The position numbers and the translations under genes were made by a program. Below the pieces are notes generated by a model that did not search any database, was not told the DNA's origin, and saw only the letters and a list, made by a program, of their open reading frames with translations. Shown in pieces: positions 11,270-22,690 of a stretch of 64,000 nt of DNA; position 1 is the stretch's first letter, and each line of letters opens with the position of its first letter. The stretch covers positions 492,819 through 556,818 of the forward strand of contig CM046850.1 in NCBI GenBank assembly GCA_025618425.1, read 5' to 3'. This DNA comes from Heliocidaris tuberculata (Eukaryota > Echinodermata > Echinoidea > Camarodonta > Echinometridae).

Positions 11270-11890
11270 CCACACACATTCGTGTGACGACTTACACTGT
11301 TATGAATTGGAGAAGTGAGCTCGGCAAAACAACGTATCGCCGTTTACGTTGTTTTGCCGTCAACACCACGGGCGCGTGCTGAGAAGGAGCCCGCGTATCG
11401 CCGCTCACGTTTTTTTTTTGCCAGCAAAATTGGAACGTTTATTCTAGGGAGGGGTTGCCATGTTTCAGTGATGGGGGGCATTCGGGTTTCAAGATTTCAT
11501 TGGTAGTCAGATTGTACTAGTACAAAGCCAAATTCGACAAAAAGTCAATTTTCATAAAAATTCGACATACGTTGTTTTGCCGTCACACGGCCGCGCTGCG
11601 AGACAGTGTACAAAAGGCATGTGGAAAATCGTGCAATGTCGACTGCTCTTGATAATATATTTTTCTAAAATAATGCTGCGGACATATTTATTTCAAATAT
11701 TTGTCATTTTTAAGTCATTTCATATGACGAATTATTCAAGGATTTTGAAGATATTTGACACGCAGCATTATTTTTAAAAAGATATACATCGTTGGCAGGT
11801 TGACTTTGCAAAAATTTTCCCCAAGCCTTATATACACACTGCCTCTCATTGAACGATAAAGGCTCTATATTCATACGCCGTTTTCGGTTA
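10510..11890. repeat. Fold-back region with an iterated GCAAAACAACGTA motif
   Basis: The 13-16-mer GCAAAACAACGTA(TG) occurs on the + strand near 10828, 10868 and 11323, and on the minus strand near 10799, 11345 and 11567; degenerate copies lie near 10603 and 10893. At 11322-11359 two copies form a perfect 15-bp inverted repeat around an 8-base loop. The outer parts are also inverted: the segment around 10535-10590 (GAATATAGAGCC, CATCGTTCAT) matches the reverse complement of 11845-11885. A second inner pair (TAAAATAATGCTGCG) lies at 11666 and 11765. No protein is encoded. Confidence 0.7.
11236..11278. repeat. (TA)n(CA)n microsatellite
   Basis: A TA run passes directly into a CA run. Confidence 0.9.
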
Positions 11891-12237
11891 GGATAGGATA
11901 GATTAAGGTAGAGAATAGGATAAGTTAAAGCAGGATAGGTTACAGTGTAAAAAAATAAATAACTGTAAAACTGCAGACTTTCTGGCCCTTTGGACTTCAA
12001 GTTATTGCCGTTATTTCAATTTTATAGTCTTTTTCCTGTAAAACAACAGCAAGTTTGTTGGTCGCCCGACATAAAACACTGTTAAAAAAACATTTTCTCA
12101 TATTACATATTACATATATTTTCCTGTTAGAAATTATAGTTTCTACTATTTAACAAAAAAAAACGGAAATCTGTTGTTTTACATGTACTGTGGAAAAACG
12201 GGCATTCCCGGCATCCTGACTGCCAGGGAATTTCCAT

Positions 12238-12275
<38 letters not shown>

Positions 12276-12799
12276 TATAGATAATGCCTTTAATCAAACA
12301 TGCAAATTTATATCTCGTTTCCATACAGGGTCCAACCATTTATTATCGACGAGGTATTAGTATCTTCCCTCTAGAGCAATTTTGATGACGAAACCGCAGC
12401 TAAAATTGCTGAATGAATGCTGTTATGCGAAGAACCTGTCTAATTTCAACATATTCTAATGCAACAATAGAGATTTATAGCTGTAGATAATAATCGTACC
12501 CTTTCAGAAAATACTTCAACACAAGATATATCATCATAAACCACGAAGTAAAAGATAAATACCATTGTTTAAAAATCTTACCATTTTATTCAAAGCATGA
12601 AAGGGTATGACCAAGAGATTGTGGAAGGTCCTTGAATACATGATACTCGCTCAAAGGTCATGATTGTTCTCTCTTGTTGATTGAGAAGAAATGTGAAATT
12701 AGGGTGCGTGTATAGCTCCATTATTCAGGCCATGCAGAAGTAGCGTTATTATAAGCATTATAAGATAAGCGTTTTGTTCGAAATACGGTTGTGTCCGAG

Positions 12800-12840
<41 letters not shown>

Positions 12841-13656
12841 ACACGGTTTTAAAGCACAGGTACAAAAGCCTAATCTGCATGGAGAAAAGAGCTTTAGAAA
12901 GTGTACTACCGTGAAAAGGTGTTTCAAAATTGCGTTTCATAATGATACTGTGATTCAAAAGGTTGATTCCGGCTTTGCAATTAAGCAATAAACGCACCCT
13001 TAAGGTGGGTTTTCAAGAGTCACGGGAACGATTAGCGAAGGATGTGAAAGACACCAGTCAAAGATGTCGTCATACACTAACTCAAAATATGAGAACAATT
13101 TGTATATAGTGTAGATGCGTTCGTTTTTGGAATTATTTTTTTTAATAAGTTTTCGAGCAACACGTTTGATCGGCTGATAGACAACCAACTGCTGTGCGAC
13201 AATACTCCTTGGAGGTTTATGCACACTACTGGAAAAAGAAGAAGAAGAATGCCGAAATGGCAAAGTCTAACATTCGGAGAAGTTTTTCACCGAATATGTC
13301 GCGACAATGGAGCCGTAAATCATTCTTGCGCAGTTTGTGCGCAGTTCTCACAATGTATGTGGGAATGAGCAATTCAAGCTGAGGTTTCGTCATCCAAATC
13401 GGTCGAATAAAAAAACTATGAATATTCATTATTATTTACAAAACAGAATACCTTTGTATTGATAAATTCTTTTAAGATGTATACTCTTGCTTCTTCTTTT
13501 TTTCCTCAAGCATGCTAAATGGCATTCTTTCTCAATTTTGTTTAAAATCAAGATGAATTTTTTAATCGTGTAGAATTAAAAGCTTTGAAATGTAGAGTTA
13601 AATGATTAAGATCTCAATTAATGTTAAACTACTACTATACAATCCGTCTAAGTATA
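11891..13656. other. Intergenic with long T runs
   Basis: The + strand T runs at 12241-12270 and 12801-12836 could be minus-strand poly(A) tails of retroposed copies, but no body is recognisable on their right. Otherwise I see no gene. Lysine-rich frames here are shadows of the T runs. Confidence 0.5.
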
Positions 13657-14548
13657 CACTGTAAAAAATAATATGCCCATCGGTAATTTTTACTTATTTT
13701 TCTCATGTAGAATTTACTTCAAGACATAAGTTTTGCCACTTACGCACTCGATTTAAGTCTTACTAACTAAAACTTTCAATTTAGTAGAATGTACGTAAAA
13801 TTCTAAAGTAAAATAAATATGAAAGAAAATTTAAGTAATTTTAACTTGTATCAATTTAGTAATGTTAACTCAAAATAAGAAGTTATACATATTACTCAAA
13901 CAATTTATGTTGATTGTACTTATCTTTTTTAAGTGAAGACTGATGCAGTGCGTAATATAAGTATTAACATAATTCATGAATATTCATTGAGACCAAATTC
14001 ATCTCTTTTTTTAAATAAAACAATTCTTTTTTGTGGCTGAATGAAAATTTAAGAAGTTTAAAATATTTCCTAATTCATTTAAGCAAATATAAGAAGATAA
14101 GACAATTTTTAATTGTCACTCAATTCAAAACAAATCAAAACTTGATATTTCAGGAAAATTGTCAACCAATTTTCTTTTAAAGATGATACGATCGAATATA
14201 TATAGAATTCGGAGCCCTTTCAATAGTTGTCAAATCAAAGCGTAAGTAATAGTGTTTGTTGGTGATGATAGATCATTGGTTAAATCCTAAATCATGTAAA
14301 TTGAAAAAGTGTCAGTGAATGTTAGATGGGTACACGTTTAAACGTGTCATTTTTTAAAATTGTTATCTATAATGATTACAATACTTAAATTATTTACGTT
14401 AATGTAACTCAATTTAACTGAGTAAAAATTTATTTAGCAAAATAAGTAAATTCTACTTAAAATTTCCTGTGACAAATACTTAAAATAATCAAGGCAATCT
14501 GTTGACATAAATTTTTTGAGTAATTTCAACGAATCTTTTTTTACAGTG
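13657..14548. mobile_element. Non-autonomous DNA transposon, CACTGTAAAAAA ends
   Basis: It starts CACTGTAAAAAA and ends TTTTTTTACAGTG, a 12-bp terminal inverted repeat. Subterminal GTAGAATTTACTT also recurs inverted as AAGTAAATTCTAC near the right end. The 892-bp interior is about three-quarters A and T with no ORF. I could not see a convincing target-site duplication, so the superfamily is open. Confidence 0.6.
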
Positions 14549-15291
14549 GGAAATACTAAGGGATCCGACAAAATCGATGTTGAAGCCTAATTATGCCTAC
14601 CTTAAACAAGTGACCTTCATAAACTACAGGAGATCGATCATAAACTACAGGAAATCAACTTTTTTAGGAGACCTCATTCGCAATCATTTCCTTTGGAGTT
14701 GAATCCACTCCAAAGTAGTGGTTGAATTACTCTTTTGAAAGTGGACTCCAATATTTTGAGCGTGGGTTTCCACTCAAAAAGAAGCGATCCGTAATTTGAT
14801 TCTCCCAAATAAGGATTTGCATTCCTGTTTATTTACAATTATGATTTACACGTTGAAAAAGAAGGAAAAAATGGAAATGTTGAGCTTAAACATTCAAATA
14901 AGTGTATAGTTCAGGTTTTCACCCACTCAGTCACCGCCATCTAATCAATTCGAGTAAATGTTTTCTATGGTACCTCTATATAATATTGACGTCAAATCTT
15001 ACGCATAATCTTGCAGCATGTGAGTCATTCACTAATAATATTCGTCTAAAATCTTTAATTTTGAATACTTCACGATTTTGTTTACATCTAATTCTGCTGC
15101 TGAAATTACCCCCGAAAAGAACACTTTATTTCACCTGTGAGTTTGCGTTTTTGTTTGTTTGTTTGTTGTTGTTTTTTTAAGAATATGTCAGAACAAAGGT
15201 AGTGTTATTTTTCATCTAGCCTCAGCGCTTTGGATGATGAAACCGCTGCTTAAATTTCTCATGCTAATTTGCACAGCATGTGTCCAATATC
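14549..15291. other. Intergenic, no gene seen
   Basis: There is a local duplication of CATAAACTACAGGA near 14617 and 14638. The open frame at 14902-15180 has no splice context or recognisable domain. Confidence 0.45.
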
Positions 15292-15536
15292 CAGTGGCGT
15301 AAATCCGTATCGAGAAGTGGTTGAAATAATTTGCCAACGTGATCTTGTTTGACAAACACAAGGCACGTTTTGTCATTCAAAAAACACCCATAGGCATTAT
15401 GTTGTTGTTTTTTCATTTCTTTCGTGAAAAGTTGGTGGATGATTGTACAGGCCATCCCCCTCCCCCCTCGAAAAGTGTGGGGGGGGGGGAGGGAATATAT
15501 CCTCCCCCTATCCCCCCCCCGGGATTTACGCCAGTG
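15292..15536. mobile_element. hAT-like MITE
   Basis: The termini CAGTGGCGTAAATCC and GGATTTACGCCAGTG are inverted with one mismatch. Flanks CCAATATC (15284-15291) and CCAATGTC (15537-15544) are an 8-bp duplication with one difference, implying some age. G and C runs lie near the right end. Confidence 0.75.
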
Positions 15537-15544
15537 CCAATGTC

Positions 15545-16612
15545 AATTTCTCATGATGCAACGATAGAGATCACTTACACACTTCCACAATAAATTGAAG
15601 TCCTGTTCACATTAAAAAAAAACACACACACACATGTATACATGTATACGCAAATAATCTCATGTTCAGACAGGAAGGTGACCGAATATTATCATATTCG
15701 TTAACCAAATATGTAGGCCCTAACTGAATATCTTTATTCTCTTGTCTACTTTGATAACCATAATAACATTTTAAAGTAATAAAGTGGGGATCTTACTAGG
15801 AATAGCCATAGTGAGATCACGTGAGGGAAATGACAGTTAATCTTGTATGAACAACCCCTTGAAATCGTAGATGTACTTGTATGAACATGGCTTTGACCTA
15901 CTGGCCTTGCGATAGCATTGACAATGGCAATGGCAATATCAACATTCTTTGAACTTTAAACCACCTAATGTACATCTCGTGTAATCGCCTAGCCATTCTC
16001 TCTATATATACGCTACATATAGGCCTATCTAGCCAGACTGTGTTGAATTTTGCCTAAAGGCTAAAATCACGCAGTGGTGGTGGATGAAGGATGAATTGAC
16101 TTGTCCGTATTACGCATCAACCTTCGCTGATGTAAAGGTAGGTGAAGTTGTATTTGTCCAGTCATGCTTAGCACATACTGCGATCTCAATAGCCGCAATT
16201 TTTGTGTGAATGCATGAATATTTTTCCTATTATTAGAACTGTTTGTTTACATAAACACGTAAAAAAAAAAATTAAAGTTGGCCATTATTTTCTCACAAAG
16301 GCAGACCCTATTACAGTTCGCCGAGGTCCCATTAAAACGTGTTTTTTGGCATGGAGTCGGCGAACTAGTGCTTAGGCTGTTTCGTGTAACTTCCCAAGTT
16401 CAACAGAAGTAGGAATTAAGCACTAATCTGCTAATCTTTCCCTTTCCTTTCAATAACAGGTCATATTCCCGAACATTCTTTTGTTTTGCCCATAATTAAG
16501 GAAAAGATAAGAGCAGTGAAGAAATTGCGGTATCCCAGGCTTTACAAGTCGCCATCTTTAATTTTCTTCTGTGATATTATGGTACGCCAATCGTAACATT
16601 TTTACTATACTA
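15545..16612. other. Intergenic, no gene seen
   Basis: A short CA run lies at 15626-15635. No exon or delimited element was recognised. Confidence 0.4.
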
Positions 16613-16849
16613 TGGCAGTGTTGTGGTATAGGGGTTCATTCCCTTGACTCTCAATCAAAGGGTCGAGAGTTCGAATCCCAACCCGGCACTAACGTCCTTT
16701 GGCAAGACATTAATCCATTTTTGCCACTTTCCACCCAGGTATAAATGGGTACCCGATATGCTAGAGCACTACATATTTGGCCGCTCGGCTTTGACCGGGG
16801 TAATAATATTGGAGGTCATGAGCGCCACGTCATTACAGACCTGAGCCAC

Positions 16850-16892
<43 letters not shown>

Positions 16893-16972
16893 GTTATTAT
16901 TATTGTTATTGTTGTTGTTGTTGTTATTATTATTATCATTATTAATTATTATTATTATTATTATTATTATAG
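16613..16972 (+). mobile_element. tRNA-derived SINE ending in (ATT)n
   Basis: The head has an A box TGGTATAGGGG at 16623-16633 and a B box AGTTCGAATCC near 16668-16678, with a CTTGACTCTCAATCAAAG anticodon-like arm. The body has the GCCACTTTCCACCCAGGTATAAATGGGTACC signature shared with fragments at 21345 and, inverted, 56590. It ends in an ATT microsatellite (16850-16972). Confidence 0.8.
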
Positions 16973-17100
16973 GTGTTAAAGGTCATGTATAGTTTTGGTA
17001 AGCCCTCAAACACTTCTCATCGGATTTCTTCGCATGAGCCTCACCCTAGAATGACACGGCTTAAAGGTCATGTAAAGTTTTGGTAAGCCCTCAAAAACTG
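16973..17100. repeat. Dispersed repeat with internal duplication
   Basis: AAAGGTCATGTATAGTTTTGG followed by TAAGCCCTCAAA occurs near 16978 and again near 17064. An inverted copy lies at 34337-34376 (GGGCTTACCAAAACTATATG, then TGACCTTTAA). Confidence 0.65.
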
Positions 17101-18144
17101 TTCGTCAGATTTCTTCAATTTTTGTTGATAAATAGCAAGATACTAGCAATACTAAGACACTGTGAAGATTTCGTCTCCTAAAGTTTAATATTAAACAAGT
17201 AAGAGGCAAAACTAATTTATGTGCCGGGACAGCACGAAATCCAACAAAGGCAGCATGTGCTATACATTGAACACACACGTGTAAAACCAATGATGAGTAG
17301 CTACACACAGTGCACACACGCTGTCTCTATGCGAAGCCCCAAGATTGCAGTGCGGGGAGCCGTCGGGTGGAAGGGTCCTAGCATAATGGCAGTGATCAAG
17401 CATTCCTTACAGATATTTACACTGAAATCCACCAGAAATCATAGATGGAATACCAAATGATCTCTTACAGACATCTTGTGATACAAAGAGAACAACATGA
17501 GACTATATTTAACATGTTTCTTTCCAATTTCCTTTTTGCTACCAATACTCTACATGAGCTTTAATAAGACGCTGCATCGAGAGCGAGAAATTTCGATTTT
17601 GGGATATTCGGAAACTTTGCAATATAGATCAGAAGAAGCTTTTTCATCACAATAGTATTTATTATATGTATATGTAATGACAATATCTTCTTTGAAGGGG
17701 AGGGGGCGAAGGGAAATTATTGTTGTTGCCCCCTGAATCAAAATAATGGGTGGGATCATTATAAAGATATTAACCTATACTAAAGATACAATTATCTCAT
17801 TCTATTTCTGTCTCGCTCTCTCTCTCTCTCTTTCTCTCTCTCCATTCTCTCTCTCACGCTTTCTCTATCTCACAAACACACACATGCACACCCACGCCCA
17901 TCCCCCACACACCATTGGCGTTGATACACGTGTGCGTTCCTTCTTTTCATTAGGGGGGGGGTGTGGCTTTGTTGTCCATGAATGGTCATCCCCCCCCCCC
18001 CAGTTGAAAAGAAATTATCGCATATTTACGCCCGTGCCACACACACACACATTCCCCCTCTCTCTTTCCCATTCCTCCTGTTTCCACTCGAGTTTTCAAA
18101 TCACTCCAGTTTTCAAATTGACATATTTTCTTCTTCTTTTACAG
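17101..18144. other. Upstream region of the sulfotransferase-like gene
   Basis: Non-coding, with CT repeats at 17812-17870, CA repeats, and G and C runs at 17954-18001 that may belong to another degraded MITE. An AG acceptor at 18143-18144 (TTCTTTTACAG) suggests a 5' UTR intron ending here. Confidence 0.5.
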
Positions 18145-18191
18145 ATTGACGAACCAAAAGTTCACGGTGCTCGTGTAAAGAAAAACAAACC

Positions 18192-20297
18192 ATGGCAAAA
18201 GTGAAAGCATCAAGCCCTGCTCGTATCATGGTGTGGAGTCCTCCGAGATCAGTGTCCACTGCGTTCGCGAGATCAATGTCAGCTCGTGGTGATACTGAAG
18301 TGTTCTGGGAACCCTACCTGGCTTGTTACTCGTTCGGCCCAGACAGAGAGATACACTGGGGCGATGATATGCCAAGTAGGTGCTCCGACATTTCCCCGGC
18401 CACCCGTTTACTTATTTTTTTCTTCTTTTTTTTCAATTTATCCATGTTTCTCTCCACAACACTTGAACTATCTAATGCACTTGCCATGCAGAATGGCATC
18501 TCTGTGGATGTAGTCCAATTTGCTTTATTTTGTTGTTGCTTTATCTGGTAATCCTCTGGCGAGATTTTTTTAAAGATATATGCATAAAATGATTGAACAG
18601 GTCTACTGTTCAGGGATTTTTTTAGTCAAAGAAAAGGGTGGATCCGGTGGTCACGGAGGTACGGACCAACTTCATCATTTGCTTGTCGAAACACCAAAAA
18701 TCTGATGACCTTTTTGGTCAGAATCTTTTGGAAATGGACCCCCCCCCCCCCCCCCGACTCTTTGTAGAAAACCCTGGACCCTAGCTCCCCTACAAAGATA
18801 TAAGAGATAGCTTAGGGTTGCAATTCTGTTTTAGGGTTTCGTCTTGGTATAATGCTTGGTCCAGGGTTGAAGTTAGGAGCTTGGTTATTGTACGATGATA
18901 ACCGCGGAGCAGTATGAAGGAAAGCACTAAGAACTATAAACATGATAAATGTACCGCTATAACAACTTACTGCCAAACCCAATTAGTAATGCACAAAGAG
19001 GCGATAACAAGAAGCGTATATATTTTAAATCATTCTAGGGTTGGTGCACGTAACTATCGGTTTTGAGGCTGTTTTGAGGGTTTTTTAAGCGATATCACTC
19101 TTTCATGACGCACAAAGCAAAAGACCGTACGGTACAAGTCACTGACGCGGTCCTTACGTCAGCAAATGAGCCAACTTGTGAGCCAGGCTTGTAAAAGGAG
19201 TATGGCTACATGTATATACCTAGACAAGATTCCGTCCGTTTTTTATCTGTAGCTTTTACTTTTATATTCACTTGCTGTCTTACGAATTACGATATCTCAA
19301 CGAAATCAAAATTTATTTTATTATTTTCAGATGTTGTGTATTGCCCTTCAAATAAATTTGGTTTTCAAAAGGATTCACAAACATTCAAAAAAAAAAACAG
19401 TTACAGATCAAGAAACGTGAAAGAGAAAAAAAGAACAAACAATACAAAACATGAAATATACGAGATAAATGCAATATAGGTACACTTGGGTAAGAATAAA
19501 ACAATTATGGTTCCAGCAAAAGGTTACTGAGATCAGTCCGAGATCCTGACGGCTATAGGCGCCTTACAAGAGGCCAGTTTAACGTTAATAAATATGACCT
19601 CTAATATTCATTTACTAATGTGTTCATGAAACTCTCTCTTTTTCTCTTTCCATCTGCAGATATGCTGAACGACAAGTATACATACAGCTACATCAAGGAA
19701 CTTCTTAACGCTGACTATCCTGGATCTAAAGTTCTCTTCGTCAAAGGAATGGTAGAAGGGATCCGAGGTCATTTTGACGTTGTGGAGCCCACGTACAAGC
19801 ATTCCTTCCTCATCCGTCACCCTAAGAAGTCGTTCCGTTCTCTTGCTCGCCTCGAAAACGAACTCATGCTTACGCCCGACTGGAGTCTCCGCACATTCAA
19901 GGATATCTATCACGACTTAGAGCGGTTCTATCATTACGTCCAAACGGAATTCGGCCAGTCAGCACCTCCCATCATCGACGCAGACGACCTGGTGAAAGAA
20001 CCAGAGAAGCTCCTGCCAAAATACTGCGAAGCTATGGGCATCGAGTACACACCCAAGATGTTGGATTGGGAGAGCGTGGGTGCCGATCAACTAAACTGGC
20101 ACTGTACAGACGTGGGTGATATTGCCAATGCGACTCTGAAGGACAGTATTGTCTTATCGAATGCCATGAAAGGCCGTGGATTTGGCAAGGCACCCGACCC
20201 AACCAAAGAAACTTCGTCTACCTCGTTAGTCGAGGAATGCGCAGAGCATGCACTACCTGCTTACGAAAAATTGTATGCCCTCCGTATTAGACCATAA
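18192..20297 (+). CDS. P-loop sulfotransferase-like protein, two exons
   Basis: The coding exons are 18192-18375 and 19660-20297, joined in phase 1 at CCAA/GTAGGT and CTGCAG/AT, giving 273 residues. The start sits in a strong context (ACCATGG) in an exon that probably begins after the acceptor at 18144, so a 5' UTR exon is likely. Residues 16-25, SPPRSVSTAF, fit the 5'-phosphosulfate-binding loop, and FWEPYLACYSFG follows it. HSFLIRHPKKSFRSL in exon two fits the 3'-phosphate-binding region, and PPIIDADDLVKEPEKLLPKYC follows. Related animal and bacterial proteins are often mislabelled branched-chain-aminotransferase-like; the fold expected is a sulfotransferase-type P-loop fold, and I see no aminotransferase motif. 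No signal peptide or membrane helix is present, so it is probably cytosolic. Substrate is unknown. Confidence 0.88.
18730..18765. repeat. C run in a degraded MITE-like segment of the intron
   Basis: A C17 run lies within a GTGGATCC-containing segment at 18600-18790 that resembles the G/C-run MITEs. I could not find its ends. Confidence 0.35.
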
Positions 20298-20320
20298 GCA
20301 AACAGGTGTATAATCGTAGT

Positions 20321-20505
20321 TTCTTCTTCTTCTCCTCCTCCTCCTCCTCCTCCTCCTCCTCCTCCTTCTTCTTCTTCTTCTTCTTCTTTTTCTTCTTCTT
20401 CTTCTTCTTCTTCTTCTTCTTCTTCTTCTTCTTCTTCTTCTTCTTCTTCTTCTTCTTCTTCTTCTTCTTCTTCTTCTTCTTCTTCTTCTTCTTCTTCTTT
20501 CTTTT
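20321..20505 (+). repeat. (CTC/CTT)n triplet microsatellite in the presumed 3' UTR
   Basis: About 185 bp of pure pyrimidine triplets (TCC then TTC) begin 24 bases after the sulfotransferase-like stop codon. It would be transcribed unless polyadenylation is immediate, and can adopt triplex (H-DNA) structure. Confidence 0.95.
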
Positions 20506-20739
20506 TTAAATACTGTCTGTTTCAATTCATTAAGCTCCTAGATTTCTTTTCACCCTAACAAAAATATGCAAAGCACTGATTAAAGAGAACGTCAATTTCG
20601 GAATTAGTTATATCCTACTGTACTTTCCACTCCCCTTTTCTCTTGACCAAATATTTGCTTTTGTATTTAATTTTTTTTTAAATCAAACTCTTTTAATTTA
20701 CACTGAAGTGTCATTTAATTTAAAATCTACTTAACTGCC

Positions 20740-21270
20740 GCTGCTTCTCAATACAAATACAAATATCTAGGGACAGTTGTGTGCAATTCACTTGACTGGT
20801 CTTGTCACTCTCGTAATGTGACTCTCCTGAGAAAAAAGTGCAATCAGCGAATGTACTTCCTGCTGATGACGAAGAAAATACATATGGAAAATACAATCCT
20901 TACTCGGTTCTATAGAGGCCTCATTATAATTATCTCAACCTATAATATTGTTTGTTATTTTAAGGAATGTAAACCAAGCTGATAGGGAAAAATTGGACAG
21001 CATTAGGAAAATTGCGCAACGTGTAATTGGCAGAAGCCTGCATGTAATATCTGGCTTGTATTAAGAGAGGGTCGTAGCAAAAGTCCAACGTATCATGAAC
21101 CACCAGACCCATTACATTCTCATTACCAGTATAATTGACATGATTGATCAGGGTTACGTCTGTGAGTGCCGCTCTTCGCAAGAGCACGAATGAGGCAATC
21201 TTTTTATGCACAACTCCATTCATTTGTATGATATAATGTCGCTCAGACCTCATATGCTTTAATATATATA
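20740..21270 (+). mobile_element. LINE fragment, reverse transcriptase C-terminal region
   Basis: The frame reads QYKYKYLGTVVCNSLDW, then a NQRMYFLL segment and ILTRFYRGLI, then after a frameshift ADREKLDSIRKIAQRVIG. This is the thumb and downstream part of a Rex/RTE-type LINE polymerase. It is broken by stops and frameshifts. Confidence 0.7.
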
Positions 21271-21339
21271 ACATGATAATAATGATAACTGGATATTAAT
21301 TTGTTCTTAGAAGATTTGTTAATGGTTAAACTATTCCTA

Positions 21340-21530
21340 TGTATACATTTGCCACTCTCCACCCAGGTGTAGTAAATGGGTACCTGGTAGGAATTTATTC
21401 CTTGAATGCTTTCAGCGCCTTACAGGGCAGCTGGGCTAAAGCCAGGGTAATAATACTACTTCGGCGCTTAGAAACATTGTATTAAGCGCAATATAAATGT
21501 TATGTATTATTATTATTATTATTATATGTA
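21340..21530 (+). mobile_element. SINE fragment, 3' half
   Basis: It carries the GCCACTCTCCACCCAGGTGTAGTAAATGGGTACC signature, a GCGCTTAGAAACATTGTATTAAGCGCAATATAAATG end and an ATT tail. It is the same family as 16613-16972 but lacks the tRNA-like head. Confidence 0.7.
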
Positions 21531-22039
21531 CGATGTGAATGCATGTATTTTCTTGCGTCCACCTCCTTCGTTTTTCTTTCCCTCCTTCTCTCTTCTGGTA
21601 TGCCAATCTCCTTCATACACTATAAATTTCAATTACGTTATATACACTGGATTTTGCAAACAATGTAACCTACTGTGAAAATTTGTACTCTGTAACTCAT
21701 TTATTTGTATTCTGTACAAGTGAAACAACAAATTTCCAAATAGAAAATGAATATTCAGTACAATTCAATTCAATTCATTCAATTCATTCAATTCGTTCAA
21801 TTCATGCTCGATGTAAAGTAATAATATATTTTATTTGCTACATTGAATTGTGGAATTTGTGATGATCATATATTCCGCTAGAATTGCATGGAAATTGAAG
21901 AGTAATTTCATCTTGCTTATATATCTACCCATCTATCTATGTCCCATAGCTTGGAGGCCATTGGGGCGACAATGTGTTAGATCTTGAGACACAGGTTCTC
22001 CATAGCTTTCTGTCTTCAGCTGTTCTAGTTAGCTACTCA
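21531..22039 (+). mobile_element. Retroposon tail and flanking non-coding sequence
   Basis: Around 21680-21805 the ATTTGTATTCTGTACAAGTG segment ends in a run of AATTCAATTC/ATTCATTC repeats, like other retroposon 3' tails in the window. The rest has no recognisable gene. Confidence 0.45.
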
Positions 22040-22690
22040 AAAGACTTTTATGTCCACTGCTTTATGTATCAATCCAGGTCTTAGTCGGTCTGCCCCTTTC
22101 TTTTGTGCCTTTTGTTTCTCATTTAAAGATATCACCTGCCAAGCTATTCTTCCATCTAGTTACATGACCAAACAGGGGCGGCGCTACAGGGGGGGCAGAG
22201 GGGGCGACCGCCCCCCCCCCCCTATGATTTTTCAAGTAGTGAAAAAAGAAAAAAAAAAGAAGAAAAGGAGGAAGAAAAGGGAAGAAAAGGGAAGAAAGAA
22301 GAAAGAGGAGTATTAAAAAGAGAGGTCTTAAACATATAAATCTATATTACCCCTGTTATTTAATGGAGAAAAAATATGACGTCATCTTTAGGTCGTCTTG
22401 CCCCTCCTATCAAAATACCCTGGCGCCGCCCCTGTGACCAAACCACTGCAGCTGTCTTTTTTCACACTTGTAATAAGGTGATCTTGTTCCCCTATATAAC
22501 TCATTGCGAAGTGTAGTGGATATGCAGCTGCCTTTTCATACAATTCATCTCAAAAGCATTGAAATCGTTTTTTCCATCTCTGCATTCAGTGTCGACGTTT
22601 CACATCCATACAAAAAGACGGATGTTATCAGCGCTCTCAACAGGCTCACCCTGATATTCACTGATTTGTTCTTATCATTCCAAATTAGCT
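22040..22690 (-). mobile_element. RTE-like LINE relic, split by a MITE
   Basis: On the minus strand 22690-22545 reads LIWNDKNKSVNIRVSLLRAL, then ITSVFLYGCETSTLN, typical of the end of RTE/BovB-type polymerases. After frameshifts come KKDSCSGLVM, then the MITE at 22173-22434, then DGRIAWQVISLNEKQKAQKK and a GRPTKTWID-type terminus. The element is dead. Confidence 0.65.
22173..22434. mobile_element. hAT-like MITE with perfect 8-bp target-site duplication
   Basis: The ends CAGGGGCGGCGC and GCGCCGCCCCTG are inverted. TGACCAAA occurs immediately left (22165-22172) and right (22435-22442). Beyond the G/C-run end, the interior is an A/G-rich stretch with GAAGAAAAGG units. The copy at 45726-46003 is the same family in opposite orientation. 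Confidence 0.9.

Noticed and set aside
10510..11600. CRISPR-like array
   Set aside because: The repeats are in both orientations with irregular spacing and the DNA is animal nuclear.
16613..16690. Functional tRNA gene (Glu-like anticodon)
   Set aside because: The acceptor ends do not pair well, and it continues into a SINE body shared with other fragments.
20253..20525. 90-codon Arg-rich frame on the minus strand and poly-Phe frame on the plus strand
   Set aside because: Pure translation of the TTC/TCC microsatellite.
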